DNA from: Haliotis asinina
Taxonomy: Eukaryota > Mollusca > Gastropoda > Lepetellida > Haliotidae
Assembly (NCBI RefSeq): GCF_037392515.1
Contig: NC_090288.1
Location: forward strand, 61,117,673 to 61,181,672
Direction: 5' to 3'
Length of the DNA stretch: 64,000 nt
In this document: in pieces, positions 20,690-35,100 of the stretch
Position numbering within the stretch: the first letter of the stretch is position 1
Layout of the letters: each line of letters begins with the position of its first letter
Program-made: the position numbers and the translations under genes
The notes under the pieces: generated by a model
The model's database searches: none
The model's input: only the letters and a program-made list of their open reading frames with translations
Told to the model about the DNA's origin: nothing

Positions 20690-23000
20690 ACGCCCACGGA
20701 CAGTCGTGGCACATGTTTAGGTGTCAGTTATTTGTCCATACTGTAGCCATGTTTCGATTTGGAAACCAAAAGTGGACGTCTCTCAGTATTTCTGTGTAGC
20801 AACTGTTTGTCCATCTGCTTCACGGTCATTTCTTTGGTCTATTGGAGACACTGTCTGCTTACATCGCTCAAGGTCGATCGTTAGCTCTTCAGCTGTCTCA
20901 TACCAAAACTCGTGAATAGATGGTATTTGTTGCTACCCTACCTGGTCCTCGACATCGATAACTTATAACAAGACCTGACCTGATACAGTCAACATAATGC
21001 GTCACAAGACGAGCATGTGTGTTAAACATGGTCTGTCAGAGGAATAACACTTAAACCAGATCAGTATATACGCTGCTACACACGTGCATGTCCGTAGCAC
21101 AACAAGTGCAGGGGTCTTGGACATGACTACGGACTGTGTAGGGTCAGAACATCTCCACAATCACATTTACATGGGGTCGTTTTGTGAAGACATCCCTCTT
21201 TCTTAGGCAATAAACGAGTTCGTGAAAGTATCCAAAGTGTAGGAACTGATTTTTATCAGTCCTCTCCCAACATTAAACTGACACCCTGCGAAACAAACTG
21301 TTCAAAGCTGGCATAAATGTCCCTCACTCACACTAGGTTCCCCCAAGCGGTTCTGCGTAACGATGAGGATGAAGGATGGTACAAAAGTTACATAGGGAAC
21401 ACCTGACAGAGGAAGTCAATCTTCAACCCTTGCCCAACCAGGCAGGAATTATGGCGTTATGCTTTGGCTGGACTAACGAGTACATCTTCCTGTCAAAATG
21501 GCATGGCGAAACCGATATACGGTTAAAAATAACATGGCGACTGATGGAAATTGTAGTCAAATGTTGGAGCTGCAGAGCATGTACAGAGATGCACCTCGAT
21601 AGATATTTTCCGAATCTTTTCATGCTTCTAATCGAGATGCTCAGGTGATTTGAAGACCTGTTCCAAAACGATTTGAATGCAGATCTAAATACTGCCATGC
21701 TATTTGAAGTAAATGCGAGTCATATGGAACGTACTCTAATCTGCTTCCTCAAATGGAGCTATGCTCCATTATCAAAGAAGGGAAATAATTCTCACAAAAA
21801 GTAATAGGCGACACCACGATCGAGGTTCTAAATTCGAGGTCGATTTGGGTTGAAGCTGAAAGTTTCAATCAGTTAGCTGCCTTGTTACGGGCAGATGCAC
21901 CTGGCTAAGTATCCGGCATGCGGTATGACTCTAAAATCCAGTGAAAGAGCTCTTAAAACTGCACATAATCGATACAAGCGAATCAGTCCACATAAGTTTC
22001 ACATGGAATGTAACACCATGCGTGTCCCTAAGCCGAGGCTGGCTATACGGTATTTTATTGCAATGGTGGAACGTGTGTTACAAGATTCAAATATTACATC
22101 CCTCATAACCAATCGACGGCATCCAATGGCAGCCCTGCACCCAACCCATGTGACAATATAATCAACAAATACTATATGCGTGCAATTATTTATTTAACCA
22201 TCTATTTACAATTTTGTACAAAGAAAATATGTTCCTCTTTATAAAAGTAAAATCTGTTATCACTTCAAAACAAATATATTATTATGGTGACTAATCAACA
22301 GACGAATTTGCATCACGTGACGCAAAAGCGAATGTAGGTTTAGAATATTGCTATAATGCCAGTTAATACCCTCTGCAGATGTACTCAATTACATCATAAC
22401 ATAGGGCGAGTGTGCGTGTAGAACATTTGTACCGTGTAGAGGACATTCAGACTGGATCCATCACGGGTTTAGTGTTTACAGTTTTCATCACTGGTATGCA
22501 TGGCATGTGACGTTGTTTCGTCAGGGAAACCTCGTTTATCCAGTGTCCAACCTCGATTACCCAGTGTATTTAATCTCCATGACAAATATCCTGGACTCCG
22601 TAGCCATTTGTGTAGGAAGTGACATCACGTGATTTATCTCTCTTTTCAGTAACTGCCCATTCCTGTAACAGGAATTAATCAAATTATCCTATCGATTTTC
22701 ATGTTGCGTGAAAATACGACAAACCTTTCAGAATATGCGTACGACTTCAACTACTGTGGCCAAAGAATTCTGAGATAATTTTCGATTTTACGTATCCCCG
22801 CTGTTAGTATTATGCGACTGTAGTTGACTGTATTCAGTCATATATAGCTGTGTACCAACATAATTCCGATGTGTTTTCAATAGCACTGTGATATATATGG
22901 ACAAAAATGTACGCGTATCATAACGCCAGATACTGTAGGTTGCCCCACGTGTCAATTCCTTCGGTCGTTGTGCGGAATAGCACGCACAGAGTACGTTTGA
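20690..23000. other. Between the sister gene and the orphan exons, no gene supported
   Basis: Open frames at 21376-21648 and 21895-22161 lack motifs. The 19-base phrase CTTTGGCTGGACTAACGAG at about 21464 also occurs at about 12022 in an intron of the M15-type gene, in the same orientation, so a shared repeat or duplicated segment is likely. An AATAAA at about 21209 could serve the sister gene. Confidence 0.4.
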
Positions 23001-23054
23001 GGTGTTGTGCATCATGAAATAGCAGCGTCATGTGATTTTATGGTTGTGTTTCAG

Positions 23055-23502
23055 CTTCGCATTTTTCGAAAAGGTCAGGGTATAGGAAATGGCGGCGGTG
23101 TGTCCAGACTATATGTACAGAATATGAAGAGATACTGGATCGTCGAAGATGGAAATGGAAAGTCCTGGAGTTATGCTCCATTATATTTACACACACAGTT
23201 CAAGAAGTATGTATGTGTTGGTCATTCGTCCGGAGTGTCTGGTTCCATAGATGTCGGGGCGTTTGCTGATGTCGGATACCACCACCTTACTCTGAGACAG
23301 ACAATATGAGATTATATCTACACAACAAGCTAGGAACACAGAAGCCTGGAGCACTGCTGTCGACACAACAAAATATAACTACGTCCCCGGTGGCAACTAC
23401 TACAATGACCGGGCACTGAAAGACATGAGGATAGATTCCTACTGGGCAACGACTTTCAAGGGGCGTTCGCTTACTGGTTTCATTATTCATAGCCGTTTCT
23501 AG
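23055..23502 (+). CDS. Possible orphan exon(s), unknown protein
   Basis: After TGTTTCAG at 23054 the plus strand is open to a TGA at 23307-23309 (contains KRYWIVEDGNGKSWSY and GSIDVGAFADVGYHH). A second open stretch in another frame follows and ends TAG at about 23500 (contains NYVPGGNYYNDRALKDMRID). Both have a coding-like composition and adjoin each other, so an intron, a frameshift in an old gene or two exons are all possible. They lie about 2.4 kb downstream of the sister gene and 140 bases from the tail-to-tail receptor stop codon. I do not recognise the family. Confidence 0.3.
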
Positions 23503-23638
23503 TTGTGATTATTTGGAAAATTAAAAATTGTGAAGAGGGATGGCACAGTCTCAGTAGACGTGCCCAGATAATTTGCAATAATCTTGTCACATTACTATAT
23601 TGGTATGTATAACTCTTTCCTTGTGTGCCCTGTACTCC

Positions 23639-26121
23639 TTACAGAGCCTTGTACGCCGTTGGCATCCTTCTTGTTGGTATGTAGTACACGGAGTCAAAGC
23701 TCTCTCTGTCTATGTTGGTGCGAAGAGTTCTTGTGCTGCTGTTGTGCAGTGAGAGACTACTCCCGGAGCCGTTAGACGACGTTGAGTTGCTGTTGGTTGG
23801 GGACACCTGTTTAGGAGCCCGGCGGTTATCCTGCTTGTTGCAGCACAATGTGTACCACTGGTCTCGAACCTGCTTCCTCCTGGCTACCAGCATCACGAAA
23901 ATAAAGAAACCCTGTAGGGAGCTGAGGAAGGTGAAGACGTATTGAAACACGATCCGAGCATCCTCAATCTGCAGGAAGCCAAAGATCCACGTCAACCCTG
24001 GAAGTATAGACAATACGAATACACTTAAAGACAAGGTAAACATGTCATTAGCCAACAGGACCTCCTACGAAAACATGATTCCCAAGTTTAAACCTAAAAT
24101 TGACCTTGAATCAACCCTTAAGAGATCTGCTTGTGACTCTAACAAACAGTACAGAATAATATTCTAAAATTATTTACAATAAAACAACACTCTGTAAATA
24201 ATCGAATCTGGACCAGACAATCCAATGATCAACATCATGAACACATCATGATCTACGTTTATTAAGGGATCCAAGGGGGTGTTCGGAGGGTTCGGAATAC
24301 ACACACACATTAACATCCTTTTGAAAATGACTTGAGACCACATTGAAGATTATTATTTATTTAGATTATTTTGCGTTTGAGGTGTCCTCCTTTCAAAAGG
24401 CCTGGCTCCGCCCATGACGTTGTAAGAGTTCGCTGTAAAGAGAATGTGACGCAAACCTACCAAGCAGCATAAAGATGGTGACAGCGGCCTTCAGCTGCAT
24501 CTTGGCTCGTCGTTGCTTTGACTGGGTGCTCCGGAGACCGTCGGGTCGTCGTACAAGGCTGACGAGGATGATGATGAACATGACGATGTTGACGACAACG
24601 ATGACGCCCACCGGTATAGCAAACGCAAAATAGAAGGCTTCCATCCCCATCCAGCAACTAAAGAAGAATGATACAGTATTAAAATGCTTAAAGGAATTAT
24701 GAAATGTGCAATGATTCTGTTGTGTTAGGATTTTAAAAACAGAACCAAATAATAATGTCAATATTTTGGTCACCCCTTCTATTCCTCCTAATGCCTGCAT
24801 GTGGTGCCAAGTGTGAAACTGAGTCTGTGTCCGAAAGGGACAGTCACTAGCAACTAGGTTGTATTGTCAAGACAAGTTTGTTTAAAGCGACATCTTCAAG
24901 CTATATGACCGCGGTCTGCAGATAATCGAGTCTGGGCCTGATAATCCAGGGGCTGACATCTTGGGCATAGAACAACGCAGCAAGTGAGACCAGCCAGTGA
25001 CCTTAGTCACGCGTAATGCTGAAGAACAATTCCAACCTCGAGCGAATCTTGTCAGTCATTAACAAAAAGAGACAATGGTTTCTAATTGGTTGAAACAACA
25101 ACAATCGGTTGCCATGTGACCGTGGTCTTGCAAAGACATAATGGAACTTACTACGACTGTCGCCCTCTGTACATGTTGTAGTCGATAGCAAGCACCGAGA
25201 TCACCGGTATCAGAGGCAGGCCTGGGGACAGGATATATAGAGAGAGAGTTTAAACGAAGATAAGATTCATATATATTCAAACGTAACAACTTCAGATATA
25301 GATGTTAAGTACTGACAATTTGAAACAAATGTCAACACTTGGTAATATAGCTTTCTCTAATTCTTACCCCATGCAGGAATGGCGGTTTTGAGAGCATAAC
25401 GCGACACATATGTGCCAAGAATCTTGACAAAGGTCATGTACTGCAAGATGGCCTCTATCAGCATCCACAGGAACGACACGAGGATGAAGTAGTGCAGCAA
25501 CACCGCCACGGACAGACAGAAGTACTCGTTGTTGGTCTGCTTGATGCCCACGAGGAAGACGACCTTCGAACAGAGTAGGGCTACGGCCATGTGGAACAGA
25601 GTCAGCTGGGCGCGACCTTGACGCAGCTTCCTGGAGAGACAAGAGTGTCAACATCTTTACAAGATGATATAGTAGGTTATCTCATGGGATTAATATGTCT
25701 TGATAGCTTTGTGTATGTGTTGATAAAAGTATATGATAGCGTGTAGGAATCAATATGTCAAAACATATATTTGAAGGTAAGGTCAAATCTATGCAGGACA
25801 ACGTGAAGGTATCAATATGACGGTGCATATACGATGGCTGGCACTGGTCTAAAATATCGGAATTACTGCAAGTTACGTGGCAAAAATTCAGAGCAACGGC
25901 AAGCCGAAGTAATAGACTTTGCACAGCCATAGACTAAAGGACCATTCGCACACCTAGGAGAAACGGCAAAGGACAGAGTCCCGTGTTACTGACTTGAAGA
26001 AGATGAATGTGATGATCGTGAGAGCGAGGCCAAAAATGGAGAGGCTGAGGCCGACTAGGGAGATGATGCTGAGTGTCAGTTCGTGTTCTGGATCCACGGG
26101 CTTGCTGTGTCCGTAGAAGTC
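23639..26121 (-). CDS. Adhesion GPCR exons 18-22: seven-helix domain and cytoplasmic tail
   Basis: Exon 18 carries the end of the stalk and helix 1. Exon 19 carries helices 2-4 (FLWMLIEAILQY is the class-typical helix 3 core). Exon 20 is extracellular loop 2, joined to CWMGMEAFYF (the loop 2 Cys-Trp). Exon 21 holds helix 5 and intracellular loop 3. Exon 22 holds helices 6-7 (GLTWIFGF, then FQYVFTFLSSLQGFFIF) and a Ser/Asn-rich tail of about 75 residues. The receptor core looks functional. Confidence 0.93.
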
Positions 26122-29100
26122 CTGAAAAAAGGGATTACAGGGTGACTGAGTGAGTTGGTTCCAGATGAGGGACGAAATAAAGATCGAAGGTTCGAGGTTG
26201 CTAACTATTTTCCCGAAACTAACCATGATCTAAGAGACTAAAACTCAGGATTCGGACATACGATAAACTGGTCTTATCCAGGATGTCGTTAAACTTACTA
26301 TTAGAGCGACACATTCACCAAAACGTCGGTGTTAGACAGCTATGAATATGTACTGGACCTGTAGTGAATTACACTGGTCACCACCTATTAGTCTAATCGA
26401 CATGATTACAGTCACTGGTACTGCTGCACTATTTTGCCCTACGGATCCCTTGTGGCACTAAAGGAAACACAATATCCGAAGACGTAATCTGCATGCATAC
26501 AGCGTGTGACGATTTGTAGCTAACGGGTCCTCTTGCCACATTTAGCAAATAACAGACTGAGTGCTTATAATCCTACCAGCAGCACAGCAAAGTTGGTCAA
26601 ATGGTTACACATGCAGATGTCCAGTCCGAACATCGTCCCGTTGTAGTAACATCCGCGTGTAGACCATCCTCCCATACCGCGGTTGTCAAGAAAGTCCCAA
26701 AACGCACACTTCGTTGTCTTCAGGTGGTTCCTCGTGTCCTGTAAGACAATGAAGATATATAGCAGAAAGTAAACTCAAGGTTTCGGTTTATACATAATTA
26801 TTTAAACTCCAGGTTTCGACTTATACATATATCCTAAATTAGAACTACGCATATAAGGGTTTTGTACGTACATATTCTATAATTATTACAATTCTCCATA
26901 GGAATTCATGTGTGTTTTCCACGAATACCGGCCGTCACGCGGTTAATAAATACATGTGTTGTATTATTTATGTCCTCAATTTCAGGACAATATATGGATT
27001 CAACCAGGAGGATGGACCAAGCGAGCTTAGTAAAATCCACCTACAAATGGCCTAAAGATGACAGTGCAAATATCGCAATGTCACACAACATTGGAATAGA
27101 ACTTCACAGGGGATCCTGGTAAGGGAAACAACTCCGAACCGTGTTTCGGCGAGTGACAGAACCCGTCTTTGGAGTTAAACTTTCCGTAACACATCTATCT
27201 TCATAATTCGTTTTGTTTACTTACAACAAAAGGTCTGAAAGCCATCCGGATCATGTCATCAAGCCCTTCGATCTTCTTGCCTCCCAGGGTAGCGGAAATG
27301 ACAGCACTGTTGACGACACCGAGGCTAGAGTTGACGACAGGGGTAAAGAGACCCGTCTTCCGGTAGATGAGCATGGAGAGGCGGGTTGTGTTACTCTCAC
27401 CTGTAACACAGTAATAAAATAAGACTAAAGAAAAAATAATACGTGGCAAAAATCTTACAATTTTAATTTGGTGGAATCTGTCTAAAGTGGACCTTTGTGA
27501 GACTAAATTGGAAAGTTGGCGATATAGCATTCGTCACCATCTGATGGGCTTACTGGTCAAATTATGCAGTCCGTCGATATTCCGATTCACTGTTGTCGGA
27601 GGCATTGTCAACTATGTTTTATCTAAGGTTACTTTCCAGTCACGGTACGTTTAAGGAGTTGATCTATTTCAAGCCATGTCTGGACGAGCGGCCGCCTACC
27701 ATGCATGTTCTTGACGACGAGTTCCCGCGGCAGTTCTATGGCCACGTCAAATTCTGCCAGACTACTGTCCAGGTGGTCTCGGATGGTCAGTATGCGGGGG
27801 TTGGTAAGCGGGGAGCTCCAGCTGCCCCCAACAGTGGCTCCAAGACCGATTACTGGAGCCATCCCGGCGTCGAGGTTCCACACCTCCATGGCGACATTAG
27901 GAGTGACAAGGCGCATGTTCTTGGCCGTGCCGATGTCGGTCTTCATGCTGAACGTCTCGAGATTCTCAACTATCCTGATTTCAGAAACAAAACGAATGCT
28001 GAATGATTCATATTTCAGCATGAACCTCATACTTATGCACTTATTGCTTCGGTCAAATGCAACATGTGACATAATACGACTGACGAACTAAATTAATTAT
28101 ATTGGTTAGACCGGTCCCTTTTACCAGTTTTAGTGCTAAATTCTTATTTTGTAAGCTTCATAAATGTAAACACTCCAGCCAACACTAACAACTAGCTTTT
28201 TCATTAATCTGTCCCTTTCGTGTTCCACCCATTTGTAAAACATAAACTATTATTTTAGTTGAAGTTAGTAGTAACGTCTATAACGGCTAACATCATTATG
28301 ACACACCTTGTGGCAGCCCGAGACTTCAGCTGGGCACTTCTAATGGCGGCAGTGTCAGCGTCCAGGATCCTGTTGACCGTGTGAAGAAGTTGGCGACCCA
28401 TCTGAATCAGCAGTATCGTAATACGGAGTGTTACCAAGACAACAGCATTGCCTTGCCGTTACCAAGACAACAGCATTGCCTTGCCGTTAACAAGACAACA
28501 GCATTGCCTTGCCGTTACCAAGACAACAGCATTGCCTTTACGGAAGTGGAACTTCGATTAATGCATAAATGCATGTATGTAGTTTGTGTGTTAGAAAGGG
28601 CACAACACTGCAATATTTAGAGGGAGTTACCTGGCTAGCGGACGGTGCTGTGACCTTGACAATACGACCAATGACTTCGGCACATGTATCAATGTCGGAA
28701 TCGGTTAGGCCTGACGTTTTGTCCAGGATATGCGCCATCTTGTCCGTGACGTCCCTGACGTTGCCGTCTTCTATTTCGATCTAGGAAACATTATGATTAT
28801 TGTTCAAGTCAGAGCTGGATGATAATCACCAAATGCCTTCGAAATGTTGGGAACAATGTGGCCAGTATCCTGTCATGAACGTTACCGTATCCCAGTAATA
28901 ATACCGACGTTTCATATAACACAGCAAACAGGTGGTACCACCTACGCTTTTTATTCTGAAGAAGTGTAATCGAACATAAATACGAAACAAAAACAAACAA
29001 AAAAAACCCATGTGGGCACATTGAGCGTTGTCCAGAGGGTGTTTCTAGCAATGGAAGGCAAGAGCAACAAAGCACAGTGAGAGGAATGCAAAATTGCCAA

Positions 29101-32100
29101 ATATGCGCCGCATACTCACCTCATCTAGATGTGCCAGATCTTTCGAAGGCATCAACTGAAAACGAGGTAAATGTGCACCCGGTGTCCTGAAAGGATCAGT
29201 TTCACTGATGTTGGGCTTCCGGTTCCGAACGACGTCATCAGAATCAGTGACCGGAAGTGTGCTAGCAGAGGACCTGTGGCAGTCCGTGTCTATTTGCCAG
29301 TTTTCCCAGTAGGCGCCGGTTTCATAGTTCCCCTGGCAATTCGCATAGCCGACAGCCACACCATCTGAGGCAAACAGACATCATTACAAACAGCACTATG
29401 ACATTCGGTGTTACAAAGGTATGTAACAAAATACGCGTCATGATGAAAAGACCAAAACAGTCAGTCGCCTACCACAAAGTTCGATGCTGTCCACGTTGTT
29501 TCCCACGGCTGTCTGGGGGAACTGCGCACCAAAACCTGTGCTGCTGTCCTCTAGGTAGGCGGGCGGGCAAAAATCTGGGAACGTGAAATATCCATAATGA
29601 ATTATACTGCGAACTTTGTGGCACTACCTTCATAAATAGTACCATTTGAACTACGTTTCTGAGAAGTCTTCATTTTCATTTTCTCATCGTCTTGTATTTG
29701 TGAGATTGTTTTGAATATGCCTATATTCTAAGCATAAATTAGATATCAGCTCAGTTTGCCTGTTGAAACAAGACCACAAAAACAGATGGTTGTGGATCTC
29801 CGAATAATTAAGCAATAAGATTTAACAAGTATCATGACTGTGTTCAGAAAGGACACATATAGAAAATAAAGCATACTGTGTCACATATTTACTGATCAAG
29901 TATTGTATGTACTGTATCTAAGAATGCAATCAACATCTCACCCTCGTGAAATTTACTTTTAATCAAGTGGCAAAAATACTCTCTACCGGAACTACTTTTA
30001 GAATAAATTTAAAAAACGTCCATGTAGATCAGTGAGGTATTAATTAATATTTTGAACATCAGTCATATCTTGTAGGACTGTGCAATATATCCGGTTTACT
30101 GGTATTTACCGGTTCAGACATGAAAACGATGCGCTGACCGAAAACCGTTATTTTGACATGCATTCGGGAATACTCGGATATTCACACCGGAAGTCAAGTT
30201 GAGTTCCTTTTGGGTTTCTTTTCTCAATTTATACTCACGGTGTTTTGGATCTTAAATGTATTTTAAACATTTACTCAATAATAACCTGTGATTGCTGATG
30301 TGTCATGACCAGGTCAAGTAGCTGTCTAAAATCCCAGGGCTTTTTTGAGAGTGGGGAAACTAGTTCAAACTAATTACCACTATGCTGATGCTATATTCTT
30401 CTCTTCCATGTTTCATTTGTGCCAAATTTTATCTACATTTTTGTCTTGCCATTATTAAAAGTTTTTACTAACCAAGCACTTGAGATCTTGTGGGCTTTTT
30501 TTCGCTTTCTAAATCAAGCAATAACTCTTTCATGAGCAGCTTGTTTTTTATAAAAGTTTTGCAATATATTGCTATACATATCTCAATAATAGCTTTCGCA
30601 TCGCAATATATTACAATGAGAGAAGTCTCTGCAATACCGACAACTAATATCTTGTCAAATAACTTAAAGAGAACGTGGACGTGTTTCGTCGGGGTACTGT
30701 CACTCGCGGAAATAAAATATCCTTGAGAAATCGGTCGTAGAAAAAACTTTAAAATTGTTAGTGTACTCCGGTACAGTGACACATGTGAAACCATGTGCCG
30801 TAAAAATTTATTTCCACTACACCGGTCTATTTTCTTGCTGATTATTTGTTGTCATGGAATACAGTGATAAAATCACCTGTACGTGTCAGGTTGATCGCAT
30901 CTGTGACAGGTAGAGACAGGTTCCAGTGCTGACTGATATCACGTGATAGTGGTACCAACACGGAGTGAAGAGATGTCAGGTAATGGGAAACAACTCTGTC
31001 TTTATAGTTCTCTGGTACGTTTCTAACCAGGGACAGCTGGACGAAGAAGTCAATGACCCCTGTGTCTGAACTGAAAGAAATCAACATGGGATTTACATTA
31101 CCAGACAAATATAACGACCAATACCTCAGATACTCAAATGGAGCAGTCTCCTTGTCTAAGCGACTTTCTTCAAACGTGGCATTTACTAGACGTGAATGGG
31201 TACACGGTAGGATATGACTGTTCAAACCTTCAGGCTGCTCACAAGCACTTGTTCGACTATAGTGTGTTCAACTATTTAATGGAATGAGAACAACAATTTC
31301 AGACAGTTAACATACTAGTCTTTGCTTAATATTCTGCGTGGGTATATATGGCTCTCAGATGACTACGTGTGGTTGCCCATGTGTGTGAGTGACATCTGCA
31401 CGTACCTGTTTCTGACTACGTATGATTACTTGTAAAAGTGACCCGTGAAGGTCGGGGTTAGAATATTGGCCTTCAGTAACCAATGGTTGTCGTAAGAGAC
31501 GACTAACGAGATCGGATGGTCAGGTTCACTGACTTGGCTTACACATGTCATCGGCTCCCAGTTACTCATGCTGTTGATCAATGTGTTATCTGGTCCAGAT
31601 TTGATTATTCACAGACCGCCGCCATATGGCTGGAATATTGTTGAGTTCGGCGTAAAACTAAACTCACTCACAGGTGCTGACGTATAATTACATATGACTG
31701 CCTGTGATTGCATATGACTACATTTGACTACCTGTGATTGCATATGACTACACATGACTACCCGTGACTGCGTATGACTGCATATGACAACCGGTGACTG
31801 TCCATGACTACATATGACAGTATTTGTGTATTCCTGCCTGTGAATGGCTCAACCTACTCAACGTGGTCGACGTAGCTTGCGATGTCTCTCAGGCCAGGGT
31901 CAACCATCCTCATGGATCGGGTGATGTTATTGTTGATGATGGCGATATAGTTGGCCACGCTAAGAGGGACGTCGATGGCACGGTCCATGTAGTTGAATAT
32001 GATGGAGGTGTTGGTTGGGACGCCGCGAGTTTGCAGGGTGCCATGCAGGGTAATGACGTCTAGAATACATGAGGGTGTAGAGGTTCAAAATCAGACATAG

Positions 32101-35100
32101 TAGATATAGACGTTGTTGGCGTGAACACAGTAGCATCGGTCACAATAACAGGAGCACATGTTCGCGAAGTTGAAATATGAGAAAACAATACATTATTTTG
32201 TTCTTTAGAGCTACAGAAAGACGAAGTCCCCTAAGCTGCGGGTTTAGGTAGTACTCTACTATTAATAATTAGTCTTAGTTTGGGCAAAGTTATGCGATTA
32301 AGGAATATGTTGTAGAAGTCGCAGCAGCAGGAGAAGCTGGTTGTGTAGATACCTGTGAAGACGACCAGGAACTTAGGCGACTTCACCTTGCGTAGTGGGT
32401 TGAGTTGCCAAACTTCGCACCAGTAGTTGCCTTGGAGACGGGAGGGGTGCATCACTCTGCCCCCGGTCCTCTGACTGAGACGTCGAAGGAGGGGCAGACC
32501 AAGTTGCAATGTCCTGGCCCTCTCTGAAATGTCACAAACGGCTTTACAAATTTATGTACAAATAGTGTAAACAAGTCAGTATTGGACATCCTCTGTATGC
32601 AAGAAAAGAAAATTACTCTAAAGTTCTTGTTATTAAATCCAAAATTAGAGCTGCGGTGAAAACCGTTCCATGAAGAGTTACGCAATTCTAACTAATATTC
32701 CAGCAATATCACGGCGGACACACTAGACATGGGTTTCCCACATTGTGCCCATGTGGGGAATTGGACCCGGGTCTTCGACGTGACGAGCAAACGCTTTAAC
32801 AAGTAGGCTACCCTACCGCCCATTCAAGGAACAGACTTTGTGCAATGCTGCGTGTAATCTCTATGTTATAAAATTGAGTCACACTGCTGAGGTCCCATGC
32901 TTAGTATGGAATTCAGGGCTGTTGTCAGATAACTTTATAACGTAATCTGCATTTAAATACAAGGGACCCGATTGCTCGGAGATGATGCTGTATGAGGAAC
33001 ACCCGTTAGACCTGCTGACAAAAGGCTGAGGCATTTACAACTTCATCTTTGTGTTTCGGAACAGTATTTTTATGAAAATATCTGTTGTATTCTAGAAGCA
33101 TAATAAAACGCCTCACGTTGAATCGGAACATTGTTGAAGGTTTGTTGCAGATGGACGTCAGAGGAGGTCTGCACACGGACGCCATCTTTGAACCACAGGA
33201 CGTGCTCTTCAGGAGTGAAGGTTTGGATAGGGCAGATGATTGGCTGTGGGCGCGTGGAGAGCATGCGCAATAAGTGCTTCTGGTTCGACCGGGGTGGTGA
33301 CGTAGGTCTGTCAGCTCCTACAATCCATACAATAATTATTGTACGTATTTATGTAGTTATAAGTGTTGTTATATACATTTTCTGTAACACATGTTTAATG
33401 AAAATAAATATATTGCATGCATCTGTCTATGTTGGTGGCTGAAATGATGCATACAAAAATGGTTATTCTTTAGTGAAATATTTATACAGGCATCACAGCT
33501 GTGGCTTGGACCTCAAGGTTGTTGTTTTCAGATGACAAGTTTCACGCTAGTAACAGTGTATGCTTTAGCCAGGCAGTTTCAATCACAACGCCAGGATGCA
33601 CATTTCCTTGAAATATATGGGTGTGGTGCCAAGTTTAATTAAAATCATGCCCCATGTTAGATTGCAGAGCAGTCATTAAGTGAATACGTAGTTTGAATAC
33701 AATATTCACACATAGCAACACTTCAGCCGCCAGGTTATATAAATTCTACGTGGCTGACGTTACAGAAATACTGGTCAAACACAAACATAAAAACGAGGAT
33801 GGCCTCTAGAACTGTTGCAAAACTTACGTCTGACAGATGCCGGTTTCTCGCATGCACTAAACATGAGCTTCTCGCACGCCAGCTGAATGACGTCTATGTG
33901 ATGAAGGGCGGGGCAGCCACCGGTGAGGGTGATCTTGTCACGCCCGTTGACGTCAACCCATACTCTGGGCGGAACTGCAGGTACAAACAACGACATCACT
34001 GGTGAGATGGATCCAATAGATATCAAGACGCTGAGGGGATACCGGGGCCGAAAGGGTGCACATTTCTCCTGGACCTTTACAATATATATTTGTTATACGT
34101 ACTCATATGATATTATATCTATTTAATAAGCAATCATGGCAGTCTTGACCATTGTACCCTCCTAACGTATCATACTATCTCTGCAGTTCATTTCATGTTA
34201 CGTATGTCACTGTTGTACCTGGTCAAAAATACTCATACACAACCTGAAAGAGAGCTGAGGATTTACCGGCTGCATTCCTGTTCCGTAGTTGGATGAAGGC
34301 CAGACCAGTCAGGTTACCGTAGAAATCTGAATCAACGGTCGCCATCGTCCCACCCTCATCAATACACCTTGCCTTGGCCCGGAAGTGATTCAGCGGAAAG
34401 GTCAACACCTTATAGCATTTGTCGACAAAGGGATGTCCGACCCAGCCATACCCACAGAAAGACACTGAAATAGTTGCTCTGCACCATGAATCCCGAAACT
34501 AACATGTAGAGAAAGCTTCTTAAATAGAGAATAATCATCCCAAATTAACATGGGAAGGAAATGTTACTATTACAACCAAATCTCGTTTGTCCGACGCTTT
34601 TGTTGGTAACAAATTGAATAAACGTAATCTAATTTAATTTCTTTGCAATGTTGTCCGACATCCTTGATGAGCCGTGCAACGGATTAACGAGACTTTACTG
34701 TATATCCAAATGACTATTGTGTAAGCATCGATTTTAGTTTGTTATAAATATGATAATCATCTTTGTTTCAGTTGTTCAAGGACCCGTTAAACATGTCACT
34801 GTACTGCCAGTACGATATGGCGATACCCTGGATCTGGATAAGTCGTTATGAAATACCGGCAGTCTGAGTTGACTGCACCTTATGTAAAGTGACAGGTAAT
34901 CAGCTTGTTTTTTTTAATGGACTGCTTGATGATTTGAAAATGCCGTAAGTCTACCTTAACTCAACCTTAAGAAAAACTTGAACGTGTAATCTAAAGTCCT
35001 TGTAACACACTGACTGTGGCGACCTCGTCACGGACCATGTACAATACAGCTGACAATGATAGATACAGCTAGATGCACCCTTGACCTGTTCTGTAAATAT

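Noticed and set aside
21376-22161. Two plus-strand frames between the sister gene and the receptor
   Set aside because: No recognisable motif. The shared phrase with 12022 points to a repeat rather than coding conservation.
27593-28091. Plus-strand frames of 128-137 residues
   Set aside because: They are antisense shadows of receptor exon 15 (GAIN domain).
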